From assembly GCA_030667645.1 (NCBI GenBank), contig DAOUVM010000017.1, positions 1 through 14,362 of the forward strand: a stretch of DNA of 14,362 bases, given 5' to 3'. Source of the DNA: Ardenticatenales bacterium (GTDB lineage: Bacteria > Chloroflexota > Anaerolineae > Promineifilales > UBA4811). The notes below the pieces were generated by a model. The model saw only the letters and a list, made by a program, of their open reading frames with translations. It did no database searches and had not been told where the DNA came from. Within the stretch, counting starts at the first letter, position 1. The number at the start of each line of letters is the position of its first letter. Shown piece by piece: positions 1 through 6,573 of the stretch. The position numbers and the translations under genes are program-made.

Positions 1-1112
1 CTCTCTCGGATCAACCCAAAAGTTGGTGCTCGCAGCACCACTCCACCAAAACGCGCCCATGGACCCCAACAAACCAGTCTGAGCAACGTTCGTGATCACT
101 GAAAAACCCAGGCCAAACCCCAGGCCATTCGTATTGAGAGAATCGAGTTGGATGGGAATCAATTCATCAGGCAGATGGTTCATCGTCATTAACTCGACAG
201 TTTTCCGGCCCAACAGGCGCACACCGTTCAATTCGCCGTCATCAAGCAGCATCTGAGCAAACCGCACATAGTCGGAGGCGGTGGAAACGAGTCCACCACC
301 GCCCGAAGAAACCGCTTTGGTTTTGAATACTCGCTCGTAGCCGGTGCGTCAACGACCTGGATACCCCCATCCTCGGCCGGACCATACATCGTCGCCAAGC
401 GATCGATCTTTTCCGGGGGCACATGGAAGCTCGTATCATCCATCCCCAGAGGCATGAATATCCGCTGCTTTAAGAACTCATCAAACGCCAATCCTGATAT
501 CACCTCGATCAGATATCCCAGCACATCGGTCGACAAACCATAATGCCATCTGCTGCCAGGTTGGTGGGCAAGAGGAAGTTTGACCAACCTCTGAATCCAC
601 TCCTCAAGTGTTTCATCGGGCACGATCTTTTCCGTTTCTCGATCCGCTTGCCAGACCATAGCTTCAACCGGGGAGCCATTGGGATTGCCATAGACCAAGC
701 CTGACGTATGGGTCAACAGATCCCGTATCGTTACCTCCCGTTCTGGTTTCGCCAGTTCGACACCCGATTCCGTCGCGTCAACAAACACTCGAACGTCTTT
801 GAACGCTGGAATGAACCCTGAAACCGGTTCATCCAGTTGAAAACGCGCTTTCTCGTACAGCATCATGAGAGCTACGCTGGTGATGGGTTTCGTCATGGAG
901 TAAATTCTGAATATGGCGTCTGATTGCATGGGCTTGTTGGCTTTGATATCCATCATCCCAAAGCACTCAAAGTGAGGCACCCGGCCGCGACGCGCTATCA
1001 GCGTAATCAAGCCGGCGAGTTTGCCCTTGTCAACGTAGGATTGCATGACTCGGCCGATGCGATCCAAGCGGGCGGGTGAGAATCCCGCTTCTTCAGGCGC
1101 AATAGTGTTCAC
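1..1112 (-). pseudogene. Class C beta-lactamase-family serine hydrolase, frameshifted and cut by the window edge
   Basis: This is a serine hydrolase of the beta-lactamase class C / family VIII esterase superfamily, which acylates substrate on the serine of an SxxK motif. The start is GTG at 1112, chosen because AGGAGG lies 6 nt upstream. SMTK (S72, K75) is the nucleophile motif, HTSGLVYG (residues 135-142) is typical of the family, and Y191 in HYGLSTD is the probable second catalytic motif. After residue 268 the reading frame turns to nonsense and stops at 228. One frame over, the expected family sequence continues: SSGGGGLVSTASDYVRFAQM, then GLGFGLGFSV and FWWSGAAST (the KTG-box region), and it is still open at position 1. 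One missing base near 306 (CTTCGG where CTTTCGG is expected) explains the shift. The substrate is unknown; no signal peptide is seen, so a cytoplasmic esterase is as likely as a beta-lactamase. It lies downstream of mazF on the same strand. Family certain, intactness doubtful. Confidence 0.85.
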
Positions 1113-1149
1113 CGGTTTCCTCCTGTTTGAGTAGCATCAAGTGAGTCGT

Positions 1150-1572
1150 TCAACCTGCGAAATGGGCAGCGATCCGGCAGCATGATCCCCGATTCCGCGT
1201 GTTGGGCAGGGATTCGGCCGATTCTCCGGACGCCCTCATTGCACTGCCTTGACCGACCCCAACTGTACCCTGACCACATGCCCCATGCTGCCTCTCGGAT
1301 TGCGCCAGTCCTCCTGCCTGATGAATCAGCCGCAGCCTGGCCACCGCTGTGAGTTGATCAGCCATCGCCTGGCTCTTCCGCCCATCCGGCATCACGGCTG
1401 CCCCGCTCGGATATACCCGGTCCACCTTTGACGACGTCAAAGGTACCACCTGTGCGTAGTTGAGATGCTTGTGTGCTGCATGTTTGCTGACAATCACCAC
1501 CGGCCGCTTTTTCCGAATCTCTCCTCCAGGCAACGGGGAGAAGCTCACCCACCACACCTCACCGCGCTGCAT
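1150..1572 (-). CDS. MazF/PemK-family toxin (endoribonuclease), C-terminus frameshifted
   Basis: MazF/PemK toxins are small dimeric ribonucleases that cut mRNA at short sequences and are held in check by a cognate antitoxin. The 140-aa reading begins with MQRGEVWWVSFSP and continues with GGEIRKKRPVVIVS (R23 matches the conserved Arg), VVPLTSS (T46) and MADQLTAV, all in the family's usual positions. After about residue 95 the sequence (GACGQGTVGVGQ...) no longer looks like MazF. One frame over, it reads HVVRVQLGSVKAVQ and stops at 1236, a normal MazF last helix. Removing one base from the GGGG run (1281-1284) restores a protein of about 111 aa, the usual family length. So either there is a real C-terminal frameshift or a homopolymer sequencing error. 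The ATG overlaps the antitoxin stop by 14 nt, giving the classic antitoxin-first operon. The catalytic core is intact, so the toxin could still be active. Confidence 0.88.
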   Translation of the reverse strand: MQRGEVWWVSFSPLPGGEIRKKRPVVIVSKHAAHKHLNYAQVVPLTSSKVDRVYPSGAAVMPDGRKSQAMADQLTAVARLRLIHQAGGLAQSERQHGACGQGTVGVGQGSAMRASGESAESLPNTRNRGSCCRIAAHFAG

Positions 1573-1778
1573 TGCTCACATCTCCAATCGTCGCCTCGGC
1601 CCACTCTAATGCCTCGGTTTCTCGCTCCTCATCCTCTGCCATCTCGCCGTATGCTGCTTCCAAATCAGGAAAGTAGTACACGAGGGCGCACAAGGTTCTC
1701 GCTGAAACGACTGATTCGGTGGCGTACAATTCCTCATAGGCTCTCTCGTCAACGGTGATGGTCAGCGTTTTTCTGCAT
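1559..1778 (-). pseudogene. MazE-like antitoxin remnant with several frameshifts
   Basis: This is the partner antitoxin of the MazF-like gene, recognised by pieces of the conserved family sequence in different frames. From ATG 1778 (preceded by GGGAGGG, 5 nt away) the literal frame gives only MQKNADHHR and stops. Dropping one A of the AAAAA run (1768-1772) gives MQKTLTITVDERAYEELY, the normal N-terminal DNA-binding start. Next, HRISRFSENLVRPRVL appears in another frame, with the usual RVIGR stretch missing (about 13 nt deleted near 1720). The frame then returns at the AAA run (1670-1672) to PDLEAAYGEMAEDEERE and ends IGDVSNAAR at 1559. This C-terminal part normally wraps the toxin. Three separate lesions make a functional antitoxin unlikely if the sequence is right. 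Comparison to the family is from memory, so the exact deletion size is approximate. Confidence 0.75.
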
Positions 1779-1811
1779 GATAGCCCTCCCAAGAGAGGCA
1801 CATGAGCTGCA

Positions 1812-1842
1812 CGTATACTGCCGGATAAACGAGGAAAGTCAA
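1812..1842 (-). promoter_or_regulatory. Possible promoter of the toxin-antitoxin genes
   Basis: Read on the minus strand, TTGACT (1842-1837) and TATACG (1817-1812) are separated by 19 nt, about 35 nt upstream of the antitoxin start. The -35 box is good but the spacing is long and the -10 box imperfect, so this is only a weak candidate. Confidence 0.25.
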
Positions 1843-2004
1843 GCACCGGCCGAGAAACGGGCGGGGCGCCGCACACTCGCCAGTTGCACAGAACAAAAGA
1901 GAAACCGAGAGGGGGAGCCGCTCTTGTCCGTGAGGCCGGCCGCGTGGGCAGGTTCGAGGCGGCACGGCGACCACCAGCCGAGGCTGCGGCGGCAGCGCGA
2001 GCGC

Positions 2005-2033
2005 TTGACAGGAGGATAGCAGGTGGGTATGAT
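2005..2033 (+). promoter_or_regulatory. Sigma70-type promoter of the beta-propeller gene
   Basis: TTGACA at 2005-2010 and TATGAT at 2028-2033 are separated by 17 nt, a perfect -35 box with a five-of-six -10 box at ideal spacing. Transcription would start near 2040 and give a leader of about 96 nt before the ATG at 2136. The site also supports the short start, because the longer in-frame reading from 1884 would begin upstream of the promoter. Confidence 0.6.
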
Positions 2034-2069
2034 GACGATGCTGATGACACGTTGAGCAGATGCAACCCA

Positions 2070-2124
2070 GGGGGGGGGCGCAAGCTCGGCCGGCACAGCC
2101 AATTGGCGAGTGCCTGGGGGGGGG
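2070..2124 (+). repeat. Two G9 homopolymer tracts in the 5' leader
   Basis: Nine consecutive G at 2070-2078 and again nine at 2116-2124, 37 nt apart, both between the promoter and the ATG at 2136. The second run merges into the probable ribosome binding site (GGAG at 2123-2126, 9 nt before ATG). No comparable run was noticed elsewhere in the window. They could change length by slippage or fold into a G-quadruplex; neither is shown by sequence alone. Confidence 0.85.
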
Positions 2125-2135
2125 AGAGATGGAAG

Positions 2136-4451
2136 ATGAAGACTCGATGGTTCATTCTGGTTATCCTAGTGGTCGGCACGGTATCACCGACGCTGCTCTC
2201 TCCGGCTGGTCCCGGCACCGGCGCCCGGGTTGCAGCAGAACACCGGGGGCTTGGGCAGCCGAGGAGCGAACCGAATGAGCCAGCCCCAGGGACGCCGCAT
2301 GCAATTCTGGCGGCGCCGGGGCTGCAAAGCAACACAACAACCCGCGTATCGGTGTCCAGTGAGGGCGCGGAGGGGGACTCTTACTCTGCCTACCCATCCA
2401 TCTCGGGTGACGGGCGATACGTGGCGTTTCATTCCAGAGCCGGCAACCTGGTGGAGGACGACTCTAACGGCGTCATTGATACCTTTGTCCACGACCGGGT
2501 GAACCGGCACACAAGCCGGATTTCGGTATCCAGCGCGGGTGCGGAGGGGAGACTGGAATCGTGGAATGCTTCTATATCGGCCGACGGGCGGGTGGTGGCG
2601 TTCGAGTCGTATGCCGACGACCTGGTGAGCGGGGACAGCAACGAGAGAATGGACGTGTTTGTCCATGATCGCGCGACTAGGGAAACGGAGCGGGTCTCGA
2701 TCTCCAGCAGCGGCCGGCAGGGCCGACAAGGCTCCCGAGCGCCTTCCGTTTCGGGGGATGGGCAATGGGTGGCTTTCGAATCGGCGGCGAGGGATCTGGT
2801 AGAGGCTGATACCAATGGCCGCACAGACATCTTTGTCCACGATCGGGGGACGGCTCAGACCGAGAGGGTCTCGCTGTCCAGCGGCGGGACACAAGCGAAC
2901 GGTGATTCCGAGAACTCGTCCATCTCGGCCGGCGGCCGGTACGTGGCGTTTGAGACGAGCGCCAGCAACCTGGTGGATGTGGACGACAATGGAGCGCGCG
3001 ATATCCTGGTGCGCGACCGGCAGGAGGACTCGACCGAACTGATCTCGGTATCGAGCGACGGCGTACAGGGGAACGCGCAGTCCCTGTACCCAACCATTTC
3101 GGGCGACGGGCGTTACGTAGCGTTTCAATCGGAGGCTAGCAACCTGGTAGAGGGGGATGAGAACGGCAAGCGAGACATCATGATTCGTGACCGGCATGCG
3201 GGGGTGACCGAACTGGTCTCGATTTCGAGCCTGGGAATGCAGGCGAACTCGCATTCGCAATACCCTTCCATTTCGGCCGACGGGCGTTATGTGGCATTTG
3301 CTTCGGATGCCAGCAACCTGGTGGAAGATGACACGAACGGCACGGTCGACATCTTTGTACACGATCGGGAGACGGGCAAGACCATTCGGGTGTCGGTGTC
3401 GAGCGAGGGCGCCGAGGGAGACTTTTCCTCGCCATCCGGGTCCATCTCGGCCGCCGGAGAGTACGTGGCCTTCTTTTCCTGGGCCAGCAACCTGATAGTC
3501 GCGGACACGAACGGGCAGGCGGATGTCTTTGCGCACGATGTGGCGGGCCACCCACCTACCGGGCCGCTCCACCTGCCATTGGTGCTGAGGAACTACCCAC
3601 CTACCTACCCGGTTGCGGGCCAGGTGACAGATGGCTCGGGCCAGCCGGTCGCCGGCGTGATCATCGCCAGCGGCTCGGGACCGAGCGCAACCACGGGCGA
3701 CGACGGGACCTATGTCATTGACGGGCTGCCGGCCGGATCGCATATCCTGATCCCATCCCTGAGCGGCTTTACGTTCGAGCCCGCTTCCCGCACGGTGAGC
3801 TTGCCCCCGGAGGCGGCCGGCCAGGATTTTGTGGCCACGGTGGCCGCCACGGCGACGCCGACCGCTTTGCCAACTGGAACCCCCAGTCCGAGTGCCACGC
3901 CAACGCCGACACCTCTGCCATGCACCGAAGGGGTTGGAAATGGCGGGTTCGAGTACGATGGCGGCTGGGTGATCCCAGCCAACGAGTACCCGGCCGAATA
4001 CAGCACGACGGAGGCACACAGCGGCTACCGGTCGATGCAGGTGGGAATCGTAGAACCGGCGATCAACCAGTACACCTTCTCGTCCACCTGGCAATGGGTC
4101 ACCATTCCATCGGACGGCGCCAGCGCCACGCTCCGGTTCTGGCTCTTTGCGATCAGCGGCGAGACGGCCCGCCTGGCCCAAGCAGGCGGCAGGCCACCCC
4201 GCACGCTGCAAGAGATCGCGACGGCGGGGGACTCGCAGTACGTGCTCATCCTGGACGCTTTTGATCAGATCCTGGCGACGCTGGTACACCAGCGGGACAA
4301 TAACCGAGCCTGGAGATCGTACCAGTTCGATCTGCGGGCATACGCCGGCCGAACGGTAAAGCTCTACTTTGGGGCCTATAACGACGGCTGGAGCGGGGCG
4401 ACAGGAATGTACGTGGACGACGTGTCGCTGGAGCTGTGCGGATCGCATTAG
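2136..4451 (+). CDS. Secreted seven-bladed beta-propeller protein with CarboxypepD_reg-like and C-terminal jelly-roll-like domains
   Basis: A 771-aa secreted protein. The start at 2136 (MKTRWFILVILVVGTVSP) gives a clear signal peptide; the frame is open back to 1884 but that part is Arg/Ala-rich, lies largely upstream of the promoter and would bury the signal. Residues 68-473 are seven repeats of exactly 58 aa, each with RVSxSSxG, SISxDGRYVAFxS, NLVxxDxNGxxD and FVHDR motifs, the pattern of TolB/PD40-like propellers; the DxNGxxD loops may bind calcium (inference). Then comes LPLVLRNY, a linker familiar from Chloroflexota secreted proteins, and a carboxypeptidase-regulatory-like beta-sandwich (about 490-562, GQVTDGSGQPVAGV, TGDDGTYVIDGLPAG). 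A Thr/Pro-rich spacer (about 566-593) follows, then a C-terminal domain (595-771, NGGFEYDGGW ... GMYVDDVSLELC) resembling carbohydrate-binding jelly rolls. No catalytic residues, sortase signal or membrane anchor are visible. Likely a surface or extracellular binding protein; ligand unknown. Confidence 0.9.
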   Translation: MKTRWFILVILVVGTVSPTLLSPAGPGTGARVAAEHRGLGQPRSEPNEPAPGTPHAILAAPGLQSNTTTRVSVSSEGAEGDSYSAYPSISGDGRYVAFHSRAGNLVEDDSNGVIDTFVHDRVNRHTSRISVSSAGAEGRLESWNASISADGRVVAFESYADDLVSGDSNERMDVFVHDRATRETERVSISSSGRQGRQGSRAPSVSGDGQWVAFESAARDLVEADTNGRTDIFVHDRGTAQTERVSLSSGGTQANGDSENSSISAGGRYVAFETSASNLVDVDDNGARDILVRDRQEDSTELISVSSDGVQGNAQSLYPTISGDGRYVAFQSEASNLVEGDENGKRDIMIRDRHAGVTELVSISSLGMQANSHSQYPSISADGRYVAFASDASNLVEDDTNGTVDIFVHDRETGKTIRVSVSSEGAEGDFSSPSGSISAAGEYVAFFSWASNLIVADTNGQADVFAHDVAGHPPTGPLHLPLVLRNYPPTYPVAGQVTDGSGQPVAGVIIASGSGPSATTGDDGTYVIDGLPAGSHILIPSLSGFTFEPASRTVSLPPEAAGQDFVATVAATATPTALPTGTPSPSATPTPTPLPCTEGVGNGGFEYDGGWVIPANEYPAEYSTTEAHSGYRSMQVGIVEPAINQYTFSSTWQWVTIPSDGASATLRFWLFAISGETARLAQAGGRPPRTLQEIATAGDSQYVLILDAFDQILATLVHQRDNNRAWRSYQFDLRAYAGRTVKLYFGAYNDGWSGATGMYVDDVSLELCGSH
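2337..3554 (+). repeat. Seven tandem 174-bp coding repeats (propeller blades)
   Basis: Seven in-frame units with no indels start at 2337, 2511, 2685, 2859, 3033, 3207 and 3381. Each encodes 58 residues opening with T-x-R/L-V/I-S and closing with a D-x-F/L-V-x-D-R motif. The units are diverged at DNA level. The last blade loses the final Arg (FAHDVAGH). Seven units fit a closed seven-bladed propeller. Confidence 0.92.
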
Positions 4452-4559
4452 CACTTGAAGAAGAATAGCCTCGCGTCTTGCAGGTGATTCACGGGTAAGG
4501 CGGTCACAAAAGACTAAGCTGTTGCTGAACAAACACTTCTGGTGAGTCGCGGTTCCATG

Positions 4560-4592
4560 CCAGCCCGAGTCCGGTGACAACGGGCGGGCTGG
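4560..4592. repeat. Inverted repeat downstream of the propeller gene
   Basis: CCAGCCCG (4560-4567) pairs perfectly with CGGGCTGG (4585-4592) across a 17-nt loop, 108 nt after the propeller stop codon. No T tract follows on either strand, so it is at best a weak or factor-dependent transcription end. Confidence 0.4.
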
Positions 4593-4633
4593 TATAGCAT
4601 GTTCGGTTGACGATCGCCCGATCGGCTGTCCCA

Positions 4634-4857
4634 CCAATCCATTGTTTCCATCACCGCTTTTCTTCTCCGCCAGTCGCCCGCCCTCGCAATTGTCCTACCA
4701 GTCAATTGTTTCCATTACGTTTTTCTCCACCGGTATCACAACCTAACACTGGCAAGGGGGCACCGGCCAGGGAGCTTGCCAGAGCGTGGGGATGCTCTCG
4801 GGGCACCATGATGAGTACCACTCCCGTTAATTGTTTTTTCACGTTTTTCCGATTCAA
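4634..4857. repeat. Three degenerate spaced repeats, 62-64-bp period
   Basis: Related T-rich units occur at about 4634-4672, 4698-4732 and 4815-4850. They share ACCA(A/G/C)T, then ATTGTTTCCAT or ATTGTTTTTTC, then AC(C)G and TTTTTC. The ATTGTTT cores start at 4641, 4705 and 4830, so the gaps are 64 and 125 bp, as if one middle copy were lost. The first two are clearly alike; the third is weaker. Confidence 0.45.
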
Positions 4858-5213
4858 TTATCGCGCCGGGCACGGAGCCATGCTGACAAACCGAGCTGAC
4901 TAGCAAGAGTTGCACCTCAGGAGTCCATGCACTAATTTTAGCACACCGGTTCTATAGGGTCGACAATCGATTGGTTTTCACAGGCCCAGATGGCTGATGC
5001 AGGCGAGCGACGACCCGATGCTGCGCCGACCGTGCCGGGCGATGGCATCTGCGATCATCCTGCAGGCCCCCAGGGACGCTCACGACTCAGCCCTGGAGTC
5101 TGTTGCGCACGCGTGGCCGGACTCGCCAAAGTGTCACCTGTTACTGGGGCTCTGGGAATCGACGGGGAGGAGCGCGAGGGAGAGGGAGCCGCGGCTCGCG
5201 CGCGGAGTGCAAG

Positions 5214-5243
5214 CCCAGGCCCGGAATGAATTGCGGGCCTGGG
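5214..5243. repeat. Strong 10-bp hairpin
   Basis: CCCAGGCCCG (5214-5223) pairs perfectly with CGGGCCTGGG (5234-5243) around a 10-nt loop. It lies 126 nt beyond the stop of the minus-strand glycosyltransferase-like gene. GGT-A6 follows on the plus strand, so a U tract lies on the wrong side for a standard minus-strand terminator. It may still end transcription or stabilise a 3' end. Confidence 0.5.
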
Positions 5244-5368
5244 GTAAAAAAGACTGTTAAAACAGGTTCAGGTTGTTCGGAAAGTGCCGCGATGCCAGGC
5301 AGAGCTCGAAGAGCGAAGGGTAGGTCTGGCGAGTCAAGCGGTCGTGGGCTCTTGTCGTCTCGATGCTC

Positions 5369-6280
5369 TCAGCGGGGATGGGTAGGAGCACGGGCAGACA
5401 GCCATGATCTGAGCGGCTCGTGGATGTCGATGTCACTCACCACGCGGGGGTCCAAAGGGCGGTCGTCGTAGGCGATGGTGACAAGATCGTTGAGGACCGG
5501 AGCCCGGAGCTCGGGAGGCACAGATGGGTGGAGATTGTAGGGATAGTTGTATTCGGGCGGCAAGGTGCGAATCCGGTGGGGAGCAAGCATGGTAACAATG
5601 ATCGCACTCAAGATCGCCTGGTGGAGAAAAATCTGGTGAGACTGATCCGAGCAGGCGCGCGACTGAAACGCTCGATCGCAGACCAGGGATTCGAAACAGT
5701 CGAGCCAGCGACCGCACAGGCCCTTTTGTGGATCCAGGGCAAAGGCGTGGGTGTTGAAATAGGGCCGGATTCGCAGGCCATCCACAAAGGATTCGACCGG
5801 GGAGTGAACGTCGTTCATCCCCACCGTCTCGTAGATCTGTTTCCAAAAGTCATCCAGTGGTTCAGTGGCCAATATCCCAACGTTCTTACAGTGCACCGGC
5901 CTCACCGCGGCATCAAAAGAGCGGGCGAGGTCAAGCAACAGAGGCGGATTGACAACCAAGAATTCAGGAGAGAGCCAAACGAGCGATCGAACTGCAGCAG
6001 TCGCCAGGTTTTCGGCCCGAGCACAAGCATACACCTTGGCGCCATAGTGGTAGCGCGCCACCTTGTCAGGTACGTCAAGCGAAAGAACCCGAACGCCCAG
6101 ACTCTCCAGGTGGCTGCAGGGTTCCTCTGGCGGATTGCGCTCAAAGAGCCAGATAGGAGTGTGGCCGAGCGCCCCACCGAACGATCGTATGCTGTCGATG
6201 AGAAGACGAGCGGACTCTCTTTCCCGGGTCGATCCGACCAAGGTTAGAAAGACGGTTTGATCTGCAGGCTTGTTGTCCAT
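5369..6280 (-). CDS. Glycosyltransferase-like (GT-A/GT8-like fold) protein of unknown substrate
   Basis: A 303-aa soluble protein with the layout of nucleotide-diphospho-sugar transferases. The ATG at 6280 is chosen because GGAGGAGG lies 7 nt upstream; the frame is open further to 6478 but without family-like sequence. FLTLVGSTRERESARLLIDSI (11-31) is a typical first strand and helix. VWLSPEFLVVNPP (101-113) sits where a DxD-type metal motif is expected but reads SPE. RPYFNTHAFALDP (172-184), HQAI (220-223) and LPPEYNYPYNLHP (240-252) match the later GT8-like motifs. No signal peptide or membrane helix is seen, so it is probably cytoplasmic. It stands alone, divergent from padR, with no other sugar genes nearby. 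The fold is probable; enzymatic activity is uncertain, and it could be a non-catalytic relative. Confidence 0.6.
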   Translation of the reverse strand: MDNKPADQTVFLTLVGSTRERESARLLIDSIRSFGGALGHTPIWLFERNPPEEPCSHLESLGVRVLSLDVPDKVARYHYGAKVYACARAENLATAAVRSLVWLSPEFLVVNPPLLLDLARSFDAAVRPVHCKNVGILATEPLDDFWKQIYETVGMNDVHSPVESFVDGLRIRPYFNTHAFALDPQKGLCGRWLDCFESLVCDRAFQSRACSDQSHQIFLHQAILSAIIVTMLAPHRIRTLPPEYNYPYNLHPSVPPELRAPVLNDLVTIAYDDRPLDPRVVSDIDIHEPLRSWLSARAPTHPR

Positions 6281-6421
6281 CGTCGTTCCTCCTCCACTCG
6301 AGTCCGAAAAGAGAGATTCCGGCGGGCCAGATCCACCGTCCGATCCCGAGCGGCGTGCAGTCGCGATACCGGGGACCCAGCGGGACGCGCCCAGAAGGAT
6401 CCGACAGAGCCAGTGGAGGCG

Positions 6422-6451
6422 ATTGTACCGCGGGGAGAGGAAATCCGCCAA
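6422..6451 (-). promoter_or_regulatory. Possible promoter of the glycosyltransferase-like gene
   Basis: On the minus strand TTGGCG (6451-6446) and TACAAT (6427-6422) are 18 nt apart, giving a leader of roughly 135 nt before ATG 6280. Moderate match only. Confidence 0.35.
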
Positions 6452-6482
6452 GCAGACTGAGCGCTTGCTGCTACTCAATCGG

Positions 6483-6517
6483 AGCTGGCCAACGCCACGT
6501 ATTGGCGTTGACCAGCT
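6483..6517. promoter_or_regulatory. 15-bp inverted repeat between divergent promoters, possible operator
   Basis: AGCTGGCCAACGCCA (6483-6497) and TGGCGTTGACCAGCT (6503-6517) are complementary at 14 of 15 positions with a 5-nt loop. The element sits about 31 nt upstream of the minus-strand -35 box and 26 nt upstream of the padR -35 box, so it could serve both as a protein binding site. No T tract follows on either strand, which argues against a terminator. Confidence 0.5.
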
Positions 6518-6543
6518 ATTGCCGCTGGCCTTATATTATTTCC

Positions 6544-6573
6544 TTGACATTACTGTGTGATCTATGGTATAAT
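6544..6573 (+). promoter_or_regulatory. Perfect sigma70 promoter of the padR operon
   Basis: TTGACA (6544-6549) and TATAAT (6568-6573) are both exact consensus boxes with an 18-nt spacer. Transcription should start near 6580, only about 15 nt before the padR ATG at 6595. A promoter this strong suggests control by a repressor. Confidence 0.75.

Larger units (their letters stand above)
4452..5368. other. 917-bp gene-free stretch between convergent genes
   Basis: No reading frame here looks like a protein; the open frames at 4607-4903 and 4990-5471 have no recognisable motif or good ribosome binding site. It holds an inverted repeat at 4560-4592, three degenerate T-rich repeats at 4634-4857 and a strong hairpin at 5214-5243. 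The T-rich part (about 4620-4860) is less G+C-rich than its surroundings, which suggests a remnant of inserted DNA. Confidence 0.6.

Noticed and set aside
1884..2135. 84-codon upstream extension of the propeller protein
   Set aside because: It starts upstream of the promoter, is low-complexity Arg/Ala sequence and would place the signal peptide internally.
2184..4637. 817-codon open frame on the minus strand opposite the propeller gene
   Set aside because: It mirrors the G+C-rich repeats of the plus-strand gene, is Arg/His-rich with no domain pattern, and the plus strand has signal peptide, repeats and promoter.
4634..4857. CRISPR array
   Set aside because: Only three diverged units with an unequal gap, no near-identical repeats and no cas genes in the window.
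5214..5243. Standard rho-independent terminator
   Set aside because: The stem is strong but the T tract is on the wrong side for the upstream minus-strand gene.
4990..5471. Overlapping plus-strand open frames of 79-122 aa
   Set aside because: No motif, no convincing ribosome binding site and composition typical of chance frames in G+C-rich DNA; the strong hairpin lies inside them.
5420..6247. 275-aa plus-strand frame opposite the glycosyltransferase-like gene
   Set aside because: No recognisable motifs; the opposite strand has GT-like motifs and a strong ribosome binding site.
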